A stretch of 64,000 nt of DNA from Abelmoschus esculentus (GCA_035048815.1 JAUCBN010000062.1:5776001-5840000), one strand, 5' to 3'. Shown: positions 11,800 to 24,684, counted from the first letter of the stretch. Notes: a model not told the origin generated them from the sequence alone. Numbers and translations: made by a program.

Positions 11800-12150
11800 A
11801 AAATTTTTATTTAATAAATCACTGTGTTCTTAATTGATATTGAGAAAATAAATAAAAACACTTTTTAAACCTTCTTTTAGAGTAAAAAAAAAAACTCAAA
11901 CTTTAGTGTATGAAATAATAATAACAGCAATAATATTTTAATTTAAGCATATTACATTATATATTAATCTTCCTTATAAATTATAAATTTGTTTTGTAAC
12001 AAATTTATTATGCTCAATAATAAGTTTGTTATTTTTAAATTATGATTGAATTAGAATTGTTAAGATATTTTTTTCGATATAATTCAATAAAAAATATTTT
12101 TGAACTTGAATAAATATTATAAAATTAATTAAAGTCTTCAACGGCTATTT
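11800..12150. other. AT-rich spacer
   Basis: The stretch is A/T-rich with short homopolymers. No gene or clear repeat boundary is seen. Confidence 0.5.
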
Positions 12151-12480
12151 TTTAATTTCACTTTATAAATGCAAGCCAAAAAAACTTAAAGAAAAAGAAA
12201 AAAAAAAAAAGATATCCAAGCATATTGATCAAGAGAAATTCAGTCCAAAATAAATTTATTTATTTTTTTTGTACATATTTTAGAGAGTGCTCATTTGTAT
12301 ATCTTTTGTATTCTTTCTTGTGAGCTAAATTCTTGTAAACATCCACCTTTGAGAGGTTTACTAGTTTACGTATTTTTATCCTTTTATAAAAGGAGAGGTT
12401 ATAGTTTAGCCTTAGACAAAAACTAGAGTTGTTCTATCTTAGCCAAGTCCAAAAGATAGGTTGTAACAGTTATCCCTTTG
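12150..12480 (+). repeat. Sirevirus-like LTR fragment, left part
   Basis: The sequence is weakly similar to the LTR at 31646-32799. It carries ATCCAAGCAT, then TTGTGAG, TTGTAA and GTTGTAACAGTTATCCCTTTG, corresponding to the GTTGTAAAGGTTAGCCCTTG of the full LTR. A TATA-like TTTATAAATG lies near 12164. The similarity resumes at 15032 after an insertion. Confidence 0.45.
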
Positions 12481-14777
12481 TGTTGCGACCATTTCGCTAA
12501 AAAAATTCGATAGGTATAATAAAACGTCGCTATTTTGAAAATTTAAAATTAGATTTTGAAATTGGAAATGGTTTGAAAAGAGAATTTATCTAGAACAGGA
12601 GAAATTTAAAAATTAGAATTTGGAGATTTGAAAATTTATGGATTTGAAATTAGGGATTTAAGGTTTGAAAATTCCTAAAATAAAAGGTAAAAAAAGTTGG
12701 GGAAATGTTTAAAAAATAAAAGGGCCACTGAATTTAAAAAATGGTTTTAATTTTTTTAAATGATTTTGAAAAATGGAGTCGTCACCGGTCACTTTAGTCG
12801 ACCGAACACCGTAAAATCAGAGATTTGAAATAAATTGAGTTTAAGAGTCGGTTAAGACTAAAAATGGTGTTAGGATTTAAAATCACACAAAAATTGACAC
12901 ATTTACAAAATTATCGCTTAATTAATTTCAAATTTTCCGAATTAAAGTGAAATTTAAATTAAAATTTGGTGATAAATTAGAATATATTTTAAAAGTCTCT
13001 TTATTCGAAGGTAAACGCATACACCGCCACCATTACGCCTGATATTAAGCCCGTTACGACCGAATAAAGAGACATCACATTTAATTAATTAAGTTTAAAC
13101 GCAAGCTTAGTATTACATAGCACATTTACATATATACAAATACATAACAATATGACATGGCAGACAATAAGCGATACACTAAAATAAATATGCAAACATG
13201 GTAGAAATTAAGTCTACAATAAGAATTAAATACATAAGGACTAAATAAAAACTAAAATGAAAGACTCAAAAAGGATTAAAGCTACTGGGAATGGACTAAA
13301 TTAAAAGAACAACAAAATTTCGGGACAAGATTAAAACAAAAAAAGATTAAATTGTTGAATCAGTGACTGAAATAAAATAAGGACGAACTGCAAAGCCAAA
13401 TCAAAAAGGAAAGAACTTAAACTGATCTTAGTGACCAAATTATAAAATTAAACAAAAGCGCGAGGATTGCGGGAGTGATTTTAGAATCACAGAGGGTTTT
13501 AAAATGTAAAAATCCCATTTTTTTCATTTTAAAAATACTATATATGACAAACAAATTTTAAAACACTTCCCTTTTTTTTTTTATTTTTTTTTTTATTTTG
13601 CATTTGAAAACTTAGATAAAGCCCTCATTCTCTCTGTTCTCATCTGATTTTCCCAGATGAATTAAGAACATTAAGTGTTAGGAAAACTCAGAAAAGATCA
13701 TAAACCTATATTCCGGCTACCGCGAGCAGTGCTCGACAACCTTGAAAACCGACGAAAAAACAAAATTTTCGAACCCTCTTTCTTCACCTTTAAACCAAAC
13801 ACAAGAATCTAACTTCAGTTTTATGAAAATCGGAGATCAGAACATCCTTTTATGAAAATCGAAACAAAAAAATTCTTTTGAAAGAAACTAAACAGAAACC
13901 CCAGTTTGAAGATCGGGTCTCAAACCTTCTCCTTTCGGCTCACCATCTATAAACCAGAGGCGTAAGGATTGTTGCCGGTTAGAGGAAGACAAGGGAGAGC
14001 AACCACCGGATTCGGAAGGGTAAGATAACAAACCCTAACACTATTTTTTTTTAATATTCGATGCATGCAAACGGTGAGAGAGGTTATACCTCTAAAATGT
14101 TTCTTGTATTAATTTTTGGAATGGTGAAAAGAAGCCCTCTATTACATTGTTTGGTTTCGGCTTTATAGCCGAATTACATGGAAACTCTAAAAATGCCCAA
14201 GAATTTCTATTGGATGTTGTTGCTGATTTTTTCTTGATTCTTTTGAAAATTTCTGCTTGAATTTGTTGGAATGCATTCTCTGAAAATAATTGGCCGAAAT
14301 CCTCTGTTGTTTTTGGTGTTATTCGTTTGAAATTTGTACAATTCTGACATAGATTTTGGTTGTCTGCATGTGTAAAATTGTCGCCGGAGAAGGAAGGTTG
14401 GAGAACGGACGACGACGAAAGCTGAAGAGGAGTCTGGAGCATTTGAAAGGAAAAAGGCTTGCATTGAACGTACACGTGTGGAGCTTGAAGAACCGGCGCA
14501 TAGGCGCGTGTCATTCCAGAAGGTTCTTCTAAAATTGATCGTGATCGTTAGATCGTGGAAGGATCTAACGGTTCTTGCTTTGCTACGCATGAGATAAGAG
14601 AGGGGGTTAAATTAGGGTTTTCGATTTTTAGGCTGATAGAGATTAATGGATTGGCTCATAAAACGGGTTTGTAATTAATTTTTTTTTGGGTTATAAATTA
14701 TGGACTGGTATAATAAAAGTACTTATTTATTTTAAGAGTGGGTTGACTTTTATTTAAGATTTGTTTTGGGTTTTAAT

Positions 14778-14816
<39 letters not shown>

Positions 14817-15031
14817 TCAAACCAAATAAAATAAAAAGATAATAAAACTAATAAAACAAAAATAAAATAAGAATATAAAATATAAAAAGAGTAAGTGAAA
14901 ATAAAAAATATAATGTTTTTATTTTTATTTTTTAGGATATAAGATTTATTTAAATATATATATTATTTTCCCGTTATTGAAACAAGAATTAGAACCGGGT
15001 TTTCACCCCGGATAAAATTTGTAATTACGCA
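12481..15031. mobile_element. LTR-like insertion (possible solo LTR)
   Basis: The stretch begins TGTTGCGACC and ends TTACGCA. It separates two parts of a Sirevirus-like LTR that read almost continuously without it (CCCTTTG ... TTGAACTGG). A target duplication is not clean: CTTTG and CATTG match at 4 of 5 only if the end is set two bases earlier. It has no RT or gag. It contains an (ATA)n microsatellite at about 14778-14815. The short ORFs at 14092-14590 match nothing I recognise. Confidence 0.45.
14778..14815. repeat. (ATA)n microsatellite
   Basis: About twelve uninterrupted AAT/ATA trinucleotide units. Confidence 0.9.
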
Positions 15032-15244
15032 TTGAACTGGTAAAAGGTTGAATTCATAGTGAATTGGTTGAAATCCTTAGTTGTGTGCTAAGGTAGTGGA
15101 TGTAGGCGTGGTCGAACCACTTTAAAATCATTGTGTTATTTGTCCAAATCTTTCGATTTTAACAAATTCAACCAAGTACCCAAAACAACCCACTTGACGG
15201 TTATCGTAGATCGATTCAAGCTTGCGCATCAATCCTTTCAATTG
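15032..15244 (+). repeat. Sirevirus-like LTR fragment, right part
   Basis: It carries AAAAGGTTGAATTCAT, ATCCTTAGT, then GGTAGTGGATGTAG and GAACCACT in the same order as the 3' half of the LTR at 31646-32799. It ends CAATTGGT, which looks like the first bases of a TTGGTATCAGAGC primer site cut off by the next insertion. Confidence 0.55.
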
Positions 15245-16527
15245 GTGTAATGCCCCAAAATTGGGCCTAGAAGTTAGTGAATCGGTTTTGTCGGTTTAGC
15301 CTTGTTCGGGATTAAATTCTTAAAAACTAGTTTTTGATTAAAATAAATTTTGGAAAATATCTTAAAATACTTATTTGAATTATATTTGAATTTGGTCAAG
15401 CCAATTTCAAAAATTTACCCTTAAATCCCTAGGATTTTGAAATTAGTGACTATTTTGTAAAAATTGAAAACTTGAGGATAATTTTATACACTAAGCCAAA
15501 ACTTTGAATCTTTAAGGGGCTTTGATCCAATCCTAATTATAATTGATTTAAATCTTCCATGGTCTTATTTAATTAACTCTTAACCCAAGTTTAAAACACA
15601 AAACTCAAAATAACTTAATTTAATTCCTAAAAACCTATTTTATATCAAAACATAAACCCTTTTTGTTTATTTTCGTTTTCTATCTTACAAGGCAGAGAAC
15701 CATTAGCTTTTCAAAGGAAGAAGTTGGAGAACAAGTTTGAAAGAGATCGGTTCGTGTTGGTGACTTGTCGATCAAGTAATGGTTTTGGTGAGTGGATTAT
15801 GAGGGTTGTCAATTCGATAGGGTTTTAAATGCGTTTTCAAAGGTTTGATGGTTTAGGGAAGGCGTGGAAAACCTCCCTATACTCGGAAATAAGTTTTAAC
15901 GTATTGTTTTCTTAAAAGTTCTCATATTATGCCTTGTTTTTACTTTATTTAGTCATGCTTGTGTTATACTTGTGCATAGGTGAATATGCATGTGTTTTCA
16001 ATTCTCATGAGACTATTTTTTACAAAGGTTTTATATGCATATGATGCTCCAATGGTTTTGTTTTGAGAACATGAGAATAATGGTTTTTATCGGTTTATGC
16101 ATTTGATGCATGTGATAGTGGGATGCATGTGGTTAATACACTATTTTTTTTAACTTGAAAATTGATCATTGGTTTTGTTTTGTATTGGATTATTATGTAA
16201 TGGTAAGAGGGATAAGTTGATTTATCAATAGGATGGTAGTGCGCTAAATATATAAAAATTCGTACGTGTGAAATTCCTTGATGCATTAGGGGAACTAATG
16301 TTGCGTGGTATAAGAGACTTTATCGCATTTGGGATTACTAACTGCTAAATTTAATTATTCGATTCACTCAACAAGAATATTTAAACTGATAGAAATAATT
16401 AGAACTTTTCAAGTAAAGGGACTAAATAATAAAACTTGACTATATATTAAATTATATATTAATCTTCCTTACTTAAAATCTTGGGTTCGTCCTTGTTATA
16501 GGACTTTCTATTCGAAATTATAAAAAA
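15245..16527 (+). repeat. LTR-like sequence beginning TGTAATGCCCC
   Basis: TGTAATGCCCCAAAATTGGGC starts abruptly after the truncated primer site, and TGTAAYRCCCC is a common start of plant Ty3/gypsy LTRs. No partner copy or coding region was found, and the right boundary is not visible. It is probably a solo or truncated LTR. Confidence 0.35.
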
Positions 16528-16538
16528 TAAATGCAAAA
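16528..16538. other. 11-bp direct repeat, left copy (TAAATGCAAAA)
   Basis: A perfect copy lies at 30036-30046. The two copies bracket the Ty1/copia element exactly where its LTR sequence begins and ends, so they look like a target-site duplication, but of unusual length. Confidence 0.7.
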
Positions 16539-16700
16539 CATCCAAGTGAAACGACTATGGAAAACAGCAAGTTTTTTCTTCTTCTTTTCTGTTTAACATT
16601 AAATTTTTTTTGATCAACGTGATTACCCATAAATCTATTAATGTTAAAATTTTCTTTTCCGCATTATATTCATGATTATAGTCTTACGAAATTACTAACA
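16539..16700 (+). repeat. Truncated 5' LTR of copia element
   Basis: It is nearly identical to 29884-30035 (CATCCAAGTGAAACGACTAT through GATTATAGTCTTA). The upstream U3 part present in the 3' LTR is absent. It ends ACTAACA directly before the primer site. Confidence 0.85.
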
Positions 16701-16702
16701 AT

Positions 16703-16714
16703 TGGTATAGAGCC
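16703..16714 (+). other. Primer binding site (Met-type, one base missing)
   Basis: TGGTATAGAGCC is the usual TGGTATCAGAGCC with one C missing. It lies directly after the 5' LTR end. Confidence 0.7.
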
Positions 16715-17757
16715 AGGTTTATGGGTTTCACGTTAATTAATTAAAGTTGCGATTTTTTAATAAGTCTGTTAATCACCAAAGTGATTTGACTTTTAGGATT
16801 AAATCGCATTTTACAGTACCATAATTGTTCATGATTAAAACGATCAAAATTGTAATTAATATTTTAGATTCATTTTTTATCCCTTTTCTAGTAAAAGTTA
16901 TAGTACCATAAAGTAGTGAAATTTACTTTCCTTGAAAGTTGCTTTGAAATTTGACAGTGAATGAAAATCCTATCCACAGTAAATCATTTATGCACATGGT
17001 TTTGAAAGTTGCTTATGTTTGTCTCTACCTTATGAAAATCTTATATATGCACTCATATATACATGTGCATGTAATGTAATTATATATATTTTATTACCAT
17101 TTTACTTTATAAAATTCTTATTTCAAATCAAACATGATGAAGGGTATATGGTTTACACTGGATAGGTAATATATTTGCAAACCACTGAAATCACAGGCAT
17201 AAGACTAGGATCAGTGGTTAGTGCGAATTAAAGACCTTGTCAGTTGACAAGGCGATGTCCCAGAATAAAAGTAAATTAATTATTTACATTTCTAAATATC
17301 CACAAAAAAATTGACTTGCTATCACAAACATATGGTTGCATAAAATTGGAACTAACAAAACCTCGTGATAAACCAGATTGAATTATGATTTTTTGGAGGC
17401 ATTTTTTTATTACCTTATATTTAATAAAAGTAAAGTTTTAGAATAAATAATTAGGGTCATGAATAGTCAGTTCTATGAGGTAACCCAAAGGTAGACCGTA
17501 CTGCTATTTATGAAAATTATAGAGACAAACAAACTAGTTTAATTAATGTATAAGAATATCCAAAGATATCTTGTATACTTGTTTTAAACTAGTTTAATAG
17601 TCTGTTGCATTGAATTATTTTTTATGCAATGGATATGATTGTTTATATTTAGGAATCATCCAAAGATGAACTTAAATATATTGTTACAGTTTATGTTTGA
17701 GTCTATTAACTTTACTCAAAGTATTTAATAAGTGAGCTAATTAAATTTGCAACAGAA

Positions 17758-18590
17758 GTGAAAATTGCAGGTGGTGTTGAGGCAATCAGGTTTAACGGAC
17801 TCAACTATGCTGAATGGTATGAATATGTCAATTTTCATGCTGGCATATATGGACTTCGAGAAGCATTGGTTAATGACAATCCATCAGAGTTGACAGAGGG
17901 CAACTCTCAAGTTAATAAGGATTATTATGCAGTTTGGGATGATGCGAATAGTACTCTGTTGAGCTTCATGAAAATGATTATAGATTCCACCATATGGCCT
18001 TCAATGCTCACCACCAATGTGGCGAAAGAGTTCGTGCAACAACTTAAGGAATGTGCTAGCACTGAAGGTGCAAGTAAGGCTATGGCTAGCACATTGATGG
18101 CTGAACTGATGACCAATAAATTTGATTGGAGTAAATCGATGCATAACCATATCACTAACATGGTCAATTTATCAGCAAAATTAAAGAATCTGAAAGTGGA
18201 GGTCAGTGAGGAATGGATGGTAGAAATGATCATCAACTCGCTTCCAACTGATTTTGGGTCTTTTGTGGTTAGTTACAACAACCCAGAAAAGAAATGGACC
18301 CTTCCTGAATTAAAGGCTAAAGTTATTCAGGAAGAAGCGAGATTAAAGAAAGATGGAAAAGCCAACATTGCTCATGTTACGGTTCATTCCTCTCAAGCTA
18401 CAAGCAGTAAGGTCAAGTCAAAAAAGAAGAAAAATTGTCCTCTGAAAGTGATACAAGGATCAATCCAGAAGGTGCATAAGTGTTTCTTCTGCAATAAAGT
18501 TGGACACTTAAAGAAAGATTGTCTCAAGAGGAAGGCTTGGTTCGAAAAGAGAGGTATGTATTATATTTCTGTACATTTCGAATCAAATTT
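17758..18590 (+). pseudogene. Ty1/copia gag with CCHC zinc knuckle
   Basis: This is the N-terminal part of the copia gag-pol polyprotein, which forms the virus-like particle. It has the copia gag signature RFNGLNYAEWYEYV near the start, a UBN2-like helical middle, a lysine-rich linker, and the zinc knuckle CFFCNKVGHLKKDC (18481-18522). No upstream ATG is visible in frame, and the reading frame opens with GTG, so the natural start is lost or lies elsewhere. The frame is cut at 18591 by the nested gypsy element and continues, in the same frame once the insert and one 5-bp duplication are discounted, at 25799. Confidence 0.85.
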
Positions 18591-19709
18591 TGTAACCCCC
18601 TAAACCGGCCTATACGGGAAACTCGTCTAGAGTGTTCACATTGTTTTTTATTTATAAATCATATTGCATAAAAATCAATTAACTTGTACGAATAAAGATA
18701 AATGTAGATTTTCACTTAAAAATATGTATAGTGTCACCAAAACAAGAAGTCTAGTAAACCTTATTCGCAAAATAATGTGCAAAACCAATAATAAAAATAA
18801 TACGTTTAAATCACCAGTAATATAATAAATAGGCACATGTCACCTTAAACGTAAACTGAAAAAGTTTAAAAATGTTACATCAAAGTGTAACCAAATAATG
18901 TGTAGATCCTCCAAATGCCAAGTCCGGGATGTCTATCTACGGGTATCTCAATGGCAGAAACAGACAGGTGGTCTACTGGGCGTTCGAGCCTCGTTCTGTA
19001 GCAGTAATGGACCTAGTCACGATCGGATCTCGGGACCGGTCAAAATAGGAGGAACTGGGCTGGGTTGGTACACGATCGGGAGAACTATGAGGTCCTATTT
19101 ACCGAACGGGGAAGGGTTCTCCGATGAGGGCCCTAACGGCGACGATAGAAGACGACAACAGAGGGATTTTGATCACCAGAACACGGTGAACTCAAGGACA
19201 CCGGTGACGCGCTGCTACGGCGTCAGTGGCGGACGAAAAGAACGAAAGACCGAAATGGTTTTAAACCCTAAAACCGTCGAAACTTCCACCCCTGATTCGC
19301 GGGTACCCCGACGACGATGGTACGCGTGAAAGAGTGGCTATGATCGGGAGACGACGGTGGTTCAGGTGGTACCGACGGTGACGGTCACGGACGACCGGTG
19401 GAAGAGATCGGGGATGGCCGGCGAGAGGGAGAGGAAAAAAATTCGAATAGAAAAGAAAGAGATAAATCTATTATTTTAGGTTTGATAGAATAGGGTTTCA
19501 AAACCCCCCCCAAAATTAATTGAATATATATATTTACCGGAATTGATTCAGATACAGGTCATAGCTAAAATGAGGGAGTTAATACATAAGAGTTCTTTAG
19601 CTCAGTGGCTGGCTTCTAGTCAAACACACAAGGGGTTGTGGGTTCAACACCCCACAACCTTAATTTCGTAAATTTATTTATTATTATTATTATTTTTTTA
19701 AGTGTTCCA
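18591..19709 (-). repeat. 3' LTR of chromovirus-like element
   Basis: It starts TGTAACCCCC and ends CA on the plus strand, and aligns end to end with 24691-25793. It contains a plus-strand tRNA-like box pair at 19598-19651. The long plus-strand ORF inside (18898-19329) is antisense to the element and matches no known protein; its copy in the other LTR is shorter. Confidence 0.9.
19598..19651 (+). other. tRNA-like Pol III box pair inside LTR
   Basis: A-box TAGCTCAGTGG at 19598-19608 and B-box GGTTCAACACC at 19641-19651 are 32 bp apart, within the tRNA range. Around the B-box TTGTGGG and CCCACAA can pair (7 bp) with an 8-base loop, one too many for a normal T arm, and the acceptor stem does not pair well. 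This is tRNA-derived rather than a functional tRNA gene. Confidence 0.65.
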
Positions 19710-19764
19710 ACTTTCCCCCTCTAAAAAGAAATTTCGTCCTCGAAATTTACCTGAACTGAACAGA

Positions 19765-22700
19765 TGCGAAAACTGCTCTCTCATGGATTCCTCGATCTCT
19801 CAGGTGGCCTCAGAAGGGCTATAGTTCCTCCACAGAACTTTAACCATAGGGATACGCCTTCTTCTCAGAACTCTTTCATCAAACTCCAGGATCTGAACGG
19901 GTTCCTCCTCATAAGACAAGTCTGGACGTAAGTCAACATCCTGAACCTGAATAATATGACTCGGATCCGGATGGTACTGTCTCAACATGGATACATGAAA
20001 CACATCATGGATACGACTAAGCTGAGGAGGCAACTCAAGCTGATATGCAACAGGCCCGATTCTCTTCAGAATATAGTATGGTCCAGTATATCTCAGACTC
20101 AATTTGCCCTTACGCCCAAATCTCAAAACTTTCTTCTAGGGAGAGACTTTTAAGAAAACCTGATCACCAACCTCAAACTCGATATCTTTTCTCCTCCGAT
20201 CAGCATAAGATTTTTTTCTGGTAAAAGCTTCCTTCAGACGATTCCGGATTAGTCTGACAGTCTCCTCAGTTTCCTGAATTAACTCGGGACCCAGAGTTTT
20301 CCGATCATACAACTCAGTCCAACAGATAGGAGTACAACACTTACGACCATACAAAGCCTCATAAGGTGCCATACAGATGCTAGCCTGATAGCTGTTATTA
20401 TAGGCAAACTCTACCAACGGTAAGAAGTCTTCCCAACTGCCCCGGAAGTCTAGAACACAACCCCGTAACATATCCTCCAGAATCTGTATCACTCTCTATG
20501 ACTGACCATCTGTCTAGGGATGAAAAGACGTACTGAAATTCAGACGAGTACCCAAAGCAGACTGTAAAGCTGTCCAAAAACGAGAAGTAAACCTCGGATC
20601 TCGGTCAGAAATGATAGACAAGGGTACTCCATGCAATCTAACAATCTTAGAAATATATAGTCTAACCAGCTTCTCTAGAGAATATGTTATCCGAACAGGG
20701 ATGAAATGAGCTGACTTTGTGAGTCTATCCACCACAACCTAGACAGAATCCTTCCTGGACGGGGTCAAAGGCAACCCGGTAACAAAGTCCATCGTGATAC
20801 GTTCCCATTTCCATTCGGGAATCTTTATAGGCTGTAAAAGACCAGAGGGATGCTGATGTTCTGCTTTCACCCGCTGACAAGTTAGACATCTGGATACATA
20901 ATCTGAGATATCCTTTTTCATACCTACCCATCGATACCTCTGCTTCAGATTTTGATACATTTTATCTCCTCTAGGACGCATAGCATAAGGACTACTATGA
21001 GCCTCACTGAGAATGGTCTGTCTCAACTCAGGATCGTTGGGTACACAGTAACGACCATTAAAACAAAGGACTCCATCATGATCAAAAGAATAAACAGAAG
21101 TGGATCCTTCTTCCACTTGCTGTATAATAGGAAGTAAAGAGTCATCCAACCGCTGCTTGGCCCTAATCTTCTCAGCCAGAGTCAGTTTAACCCTCAACTC
21201 AGCCAATAGGCTACCATCATCATATATACTCAACCTGGAGAACAAGAATCTCAGGTCTGATATGGTCTTACGACTCAAAGCGTCCGCCACAACATTAGCT
21301 TTTCCCGAATGATACTCAATCTCACAATCGTAGTCCTTAAGAAGCTCCAACCAACGACGCTTCTCAGATTAAGCTCCTTCTGGGTAAGGAGGTACTTCAG
21401 GCTCTTATGGTCGGTAAAGATATAACACTTTTCTCCGTAGAGATAGTGTCTCCAGATTTTTAGAGCGAAAACCACAGCTGCAAGCTCAAGATCATGGGTA
21501 GGATAATTAAGTTCGTGTGGTCTCAACTGGCGTGACGCATATGCGATCACCTTACCATCCTGCATCAAGACGCAACCAAGACCAGAATGCGAAGCATCAC
21601 TATAAACTGTAAAGTCCTTCCCTGATTCAAGTTGGGTCAAAACTAGAGCTTGGGTCAAAACTGATTTCAACTGATCAAAACTAGTCTTCTGGGTCTCAGA
21701 CCACACAAAAGGAACATCCTTCCTCAGAAGCTTCGTCAAAGGGGCGACTATAATGGAAAAACCCTCGACAAAGCGTCGATAATACCCAGCTAGGCCCAGA
21801 AAACTGCGGATCTCAGACACATTCTTGGGAGGTTTCCAACTAGTGATAGCATCAATTTTACTCGGGTACACCTGGATACCTTTAGCCGAAACGACATGCC
21901 CTAGAAAAGTCACCCCACTAAGCCAAAACTCACATTTACTTAGCTTGGCATACAACCGATGTTCCCTGAGAGTCTGTAACACAACTTTCAGATGCCCCAC
22001 ATGCTCGTCCTCTGATCGAGAGTAAACCAAGATATCATCGATAAACACCACAACAAACTGGTCTATGTAGGGCCGGAAGACACAGTTCATCATATCCATA
22101 AAAGCTGCAAGGGCATTGGTTAAACCGAAAGGCATCACTAAGAACTCATAGTGACCATACCGAGTACGGAAAGCAGTCTTAGCAACATCAGAGCTCTTAA
22201 CCTTTAGCTGATAATACCCAGATCGAAGATCAATCTTCGAGAAAACTGTAGCTCCCCGAAATTGATCAAACAAATCATCAATCCTGGGTAGGGGATACTT
22301 GTTTTTCACTATCAGCTTATTTAGCTTTCGGTAATCGATGCACAACCGAAGAGAACCATCCTTCTTCTTAACAAAGAGAACTAGAGCTCCCCAAGGTGAA
22401 GAGCTAGGTCGGATGAACCCTCTGTCAAGAAGTTCTTGTAAATGAACCTTCGACTCTTTTAACTCCTTCAGAGCCATACGGTACGGGGCCATAGAAATTG
22501 GTGCTGATCCAGGATAAGTCTCAATCTTAAACTCAACCTCCCTTTCCGGAGGGAGACCAGGCAACTCCTTAGGAAAAACATCAGGAAACTCATTAACTGT
22601 TTGAATTTCTTCAATCTTGGATAGAGACCCCTTTGTGTTAAGGAAACAAGCAATAAAGGCTTCATATCCCTTCCGGATCATTCTGTCAGCAGACAAAACT

Positions 22701-24502
22701 GATATCACATTGGACAAATAACCTCGTCGTTCACCAACCAAAACCACAGATCATCCATCTAGAGTCTTTAAAGTGGCCCTTTTTGCCTCACAATCCAGAT
22801 TAACATGATGTTCAGATAACCAGTCCATTCCCAGAATTAGGTCGAACTCCTCTAAAGGAAGTTCCATGAGATCCGCCAGAAAAACTTCCCCTTCCACAAC
22901 AAGGGGACATCTCCTAAACACCTTATTCACAGATATAGATTGTCCCACAGGGCTCATAACAGTAACATCACTCTCAGTGTTCTCAACTGAGATCAAAAGA
23001 TGTCCAGATACTGACATGGATATATAAGAGTGTGTGGAGCCATTGTCAATCAAAGCAAAGTATGGAACAGAAAAGATGGTAAAAGTACCTACGATAACAT
23101 CAGGCTCGTCTCGGTCATCCCTACGTCTGGTGGCATAAACCAAAGCTGGCTGACGAGCCTCGGAAACAAATGGCCCACCACCCTGATGGCCTCGACTCCT
23201 GGTACGAGATCTAACAGCAGACCCAAAAACTCTAGCCTGAGATCGTCCTGATACGGGTGTTTGTACGGATGTTTGAGATCTAGATGATGTCTGAGAGCGC
23301 AAAGGAGTCTGAGTCGATGGTCGACTGACGGAGGGTGGGTGAGGACAGTCCCTCAGGAAATGCTCAAAAGATCCACACCGAAAACAAGCTCCAGTCTTCT
23401 TCCTACACTCTCTCCTATGCATGTTGCCACAAAAGTTGCACGCATGTACAGATGGGATCCCAGAAAAACCACCCCGGCTAACAGAAGAGTCATGAGGTAT
23501 TGCAGACTGATGATAGGAACCACCTCTCTAACTCGGTGCAGATCGAGCCCTCTAATCAGGACGACCAAAAGACTCACCATGGTTAAAATGTCCTCCAGAT
23601 CAACCACGGTCCTTCTTACGGTCTCTATCTCTGCCCCGCTCTCGGTCTTGATCCCTCATAGCCTGGCTATCAGAAAGCTTCTCTAAGTCCTCAACAGTCT
23701 TTGTCCGGTTCACCAAGTCCTCAAAATTCACATCATGATGCATGGCTACTCTGTCTCGGATACCAATGCGAAGACCCTCAAGAAACTTATCACATTTATC
23801 CTTCTCTGTAGCTACTATCCTAGCACCATACCTCATCAGATCTAAAAACTGTAGCTCATATTCAGCCACTGTCATATTACCTTGTACCAAGTCTCTAACG
23901 GCCTGACGCCTCTCTCTCATATACCGATCACCCAGATAACGGTTCTTGAACCTTTCCTTGAAAAAGTCCCATGTCAGCCTGTCGGAGGGTACGCTACTAA
24001 TCACAGACTCCCACCAGATGTGGGCACCACCATCAAGCATAGACACAGCTCCAAGGTATCTCCTAGCTGGCTCCAAACCCAACTGATCCATCCGTCTCTC
24101 AGTATCGTACAACTAGGTTTCTGCATCTGAAGGTGCACCAGTCAAAGATCCGGAAAAGGTTCTCACTCCATTCGCGATCATAATCTAAGAGATAGGTGGA
24201 TCCGACATTGCACCCGAAGCTCTAACAGCCCCTTGTAACAACTGGAGGAACTACCTACTAAGAGTCTCATCAGCCACTGCAGCAGTAGGCTCGGCGCTCG
24301 GTACTGATGCCCCTCTGATAAGGCTAGACATATCAATGCCTGCAGTAGGCTGAGGGTTAGGCGGTACAGTGGTACTTGTGGGAATAGATGGGTCCGGAGA
24401 AATGACGGGTGGAGGATCACTAATAGGCTCCTCTACAGGATCAACAAAACTGATCGCTCGACCACGCCCTCGTGTGGATCGACGAGCTCTACGGGCACTC
24501 AT
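19765..24502 (-). pseudogene. Chromovirus gag-pol polyprotein, broken
   Basis: Order from the start at 24502: an arginine-rich N-terminus and gag (Retrotrans_gag core with WDFFKERFKNRYL, about 24020-23975), CCHC knuckle CFRCGSFEHFLRDC (about 23390-23345), and protease (about 23080) with Asp-Asn-Gly where Asp-Ser-Gly is expected. Then come RT with VVFIDDILVYS, RNase H with TVYSDASHSGLGCV, the integrase HHCC and DDE regions (IISDRDPRFTSRFW), and a chromodomain-like tail with IPMVKVLWRN. The frame is continuous from 24502 to about 21360. A probable 1-bp deletion near 21355-21365 shifts it, and the second frame runs on to about 19765. In-frame stops lie at 24251, 24113, 23600, 23552, 23528, 22751, 20739, 20514, 20496, 20136 and 19800 (lowest coordinate of each codon). 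All are TAG or TGA. Confidence 0.92.
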
Positions 24503-24672
24503 AATGTTCAGGAAATCTAAAAAGATAAAATTTAGGAGATCAGAATTTGCACCGGAGAACCATACACAATACAGAAAAACATAGGTGACATGGCCTTACA
24601 AATATAAATTTATAACAGTTTAAAAGAACATTTATTTAAGACCCATCACAGTCCGAGAATCTTAAAACCAAG

Positions 24673-24684
24673 GCTCTGATACCA
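24673..24684 (-). other. Primer binding site (initiator tRNA-Met)
   Basis: On the minus strand it reads TGGTATCAGAGC followed by CTTGG. It lies 6 bases from the 5' LTR of the chromovirus-like element. Confidence 0.9.

Noticed and set aside
14092..14590. Overlapping minus-strand frames of 60-140 codons
   Set aside because: No known domain, no splice context, located inside an LTR-like insertion, with three overlapping frames of similar length, as expected by chance.
18898..19329. Open frame of 143 codons inside the left LTR of the chromovirus, with a shorter copy at 24998-25261
   Set aside because: It lies in an LTR, antisense to the element, is truncated in the other LTR, and matches no family I know. 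Its duplication is explained by the LTR pair.
19591..19660. Functional tRNA gene
   Set aside because: Only the A and B boxes are good. The T arm has an 8-base loop, the acceptor stem does not pair, and the sequence is part of an LTR.
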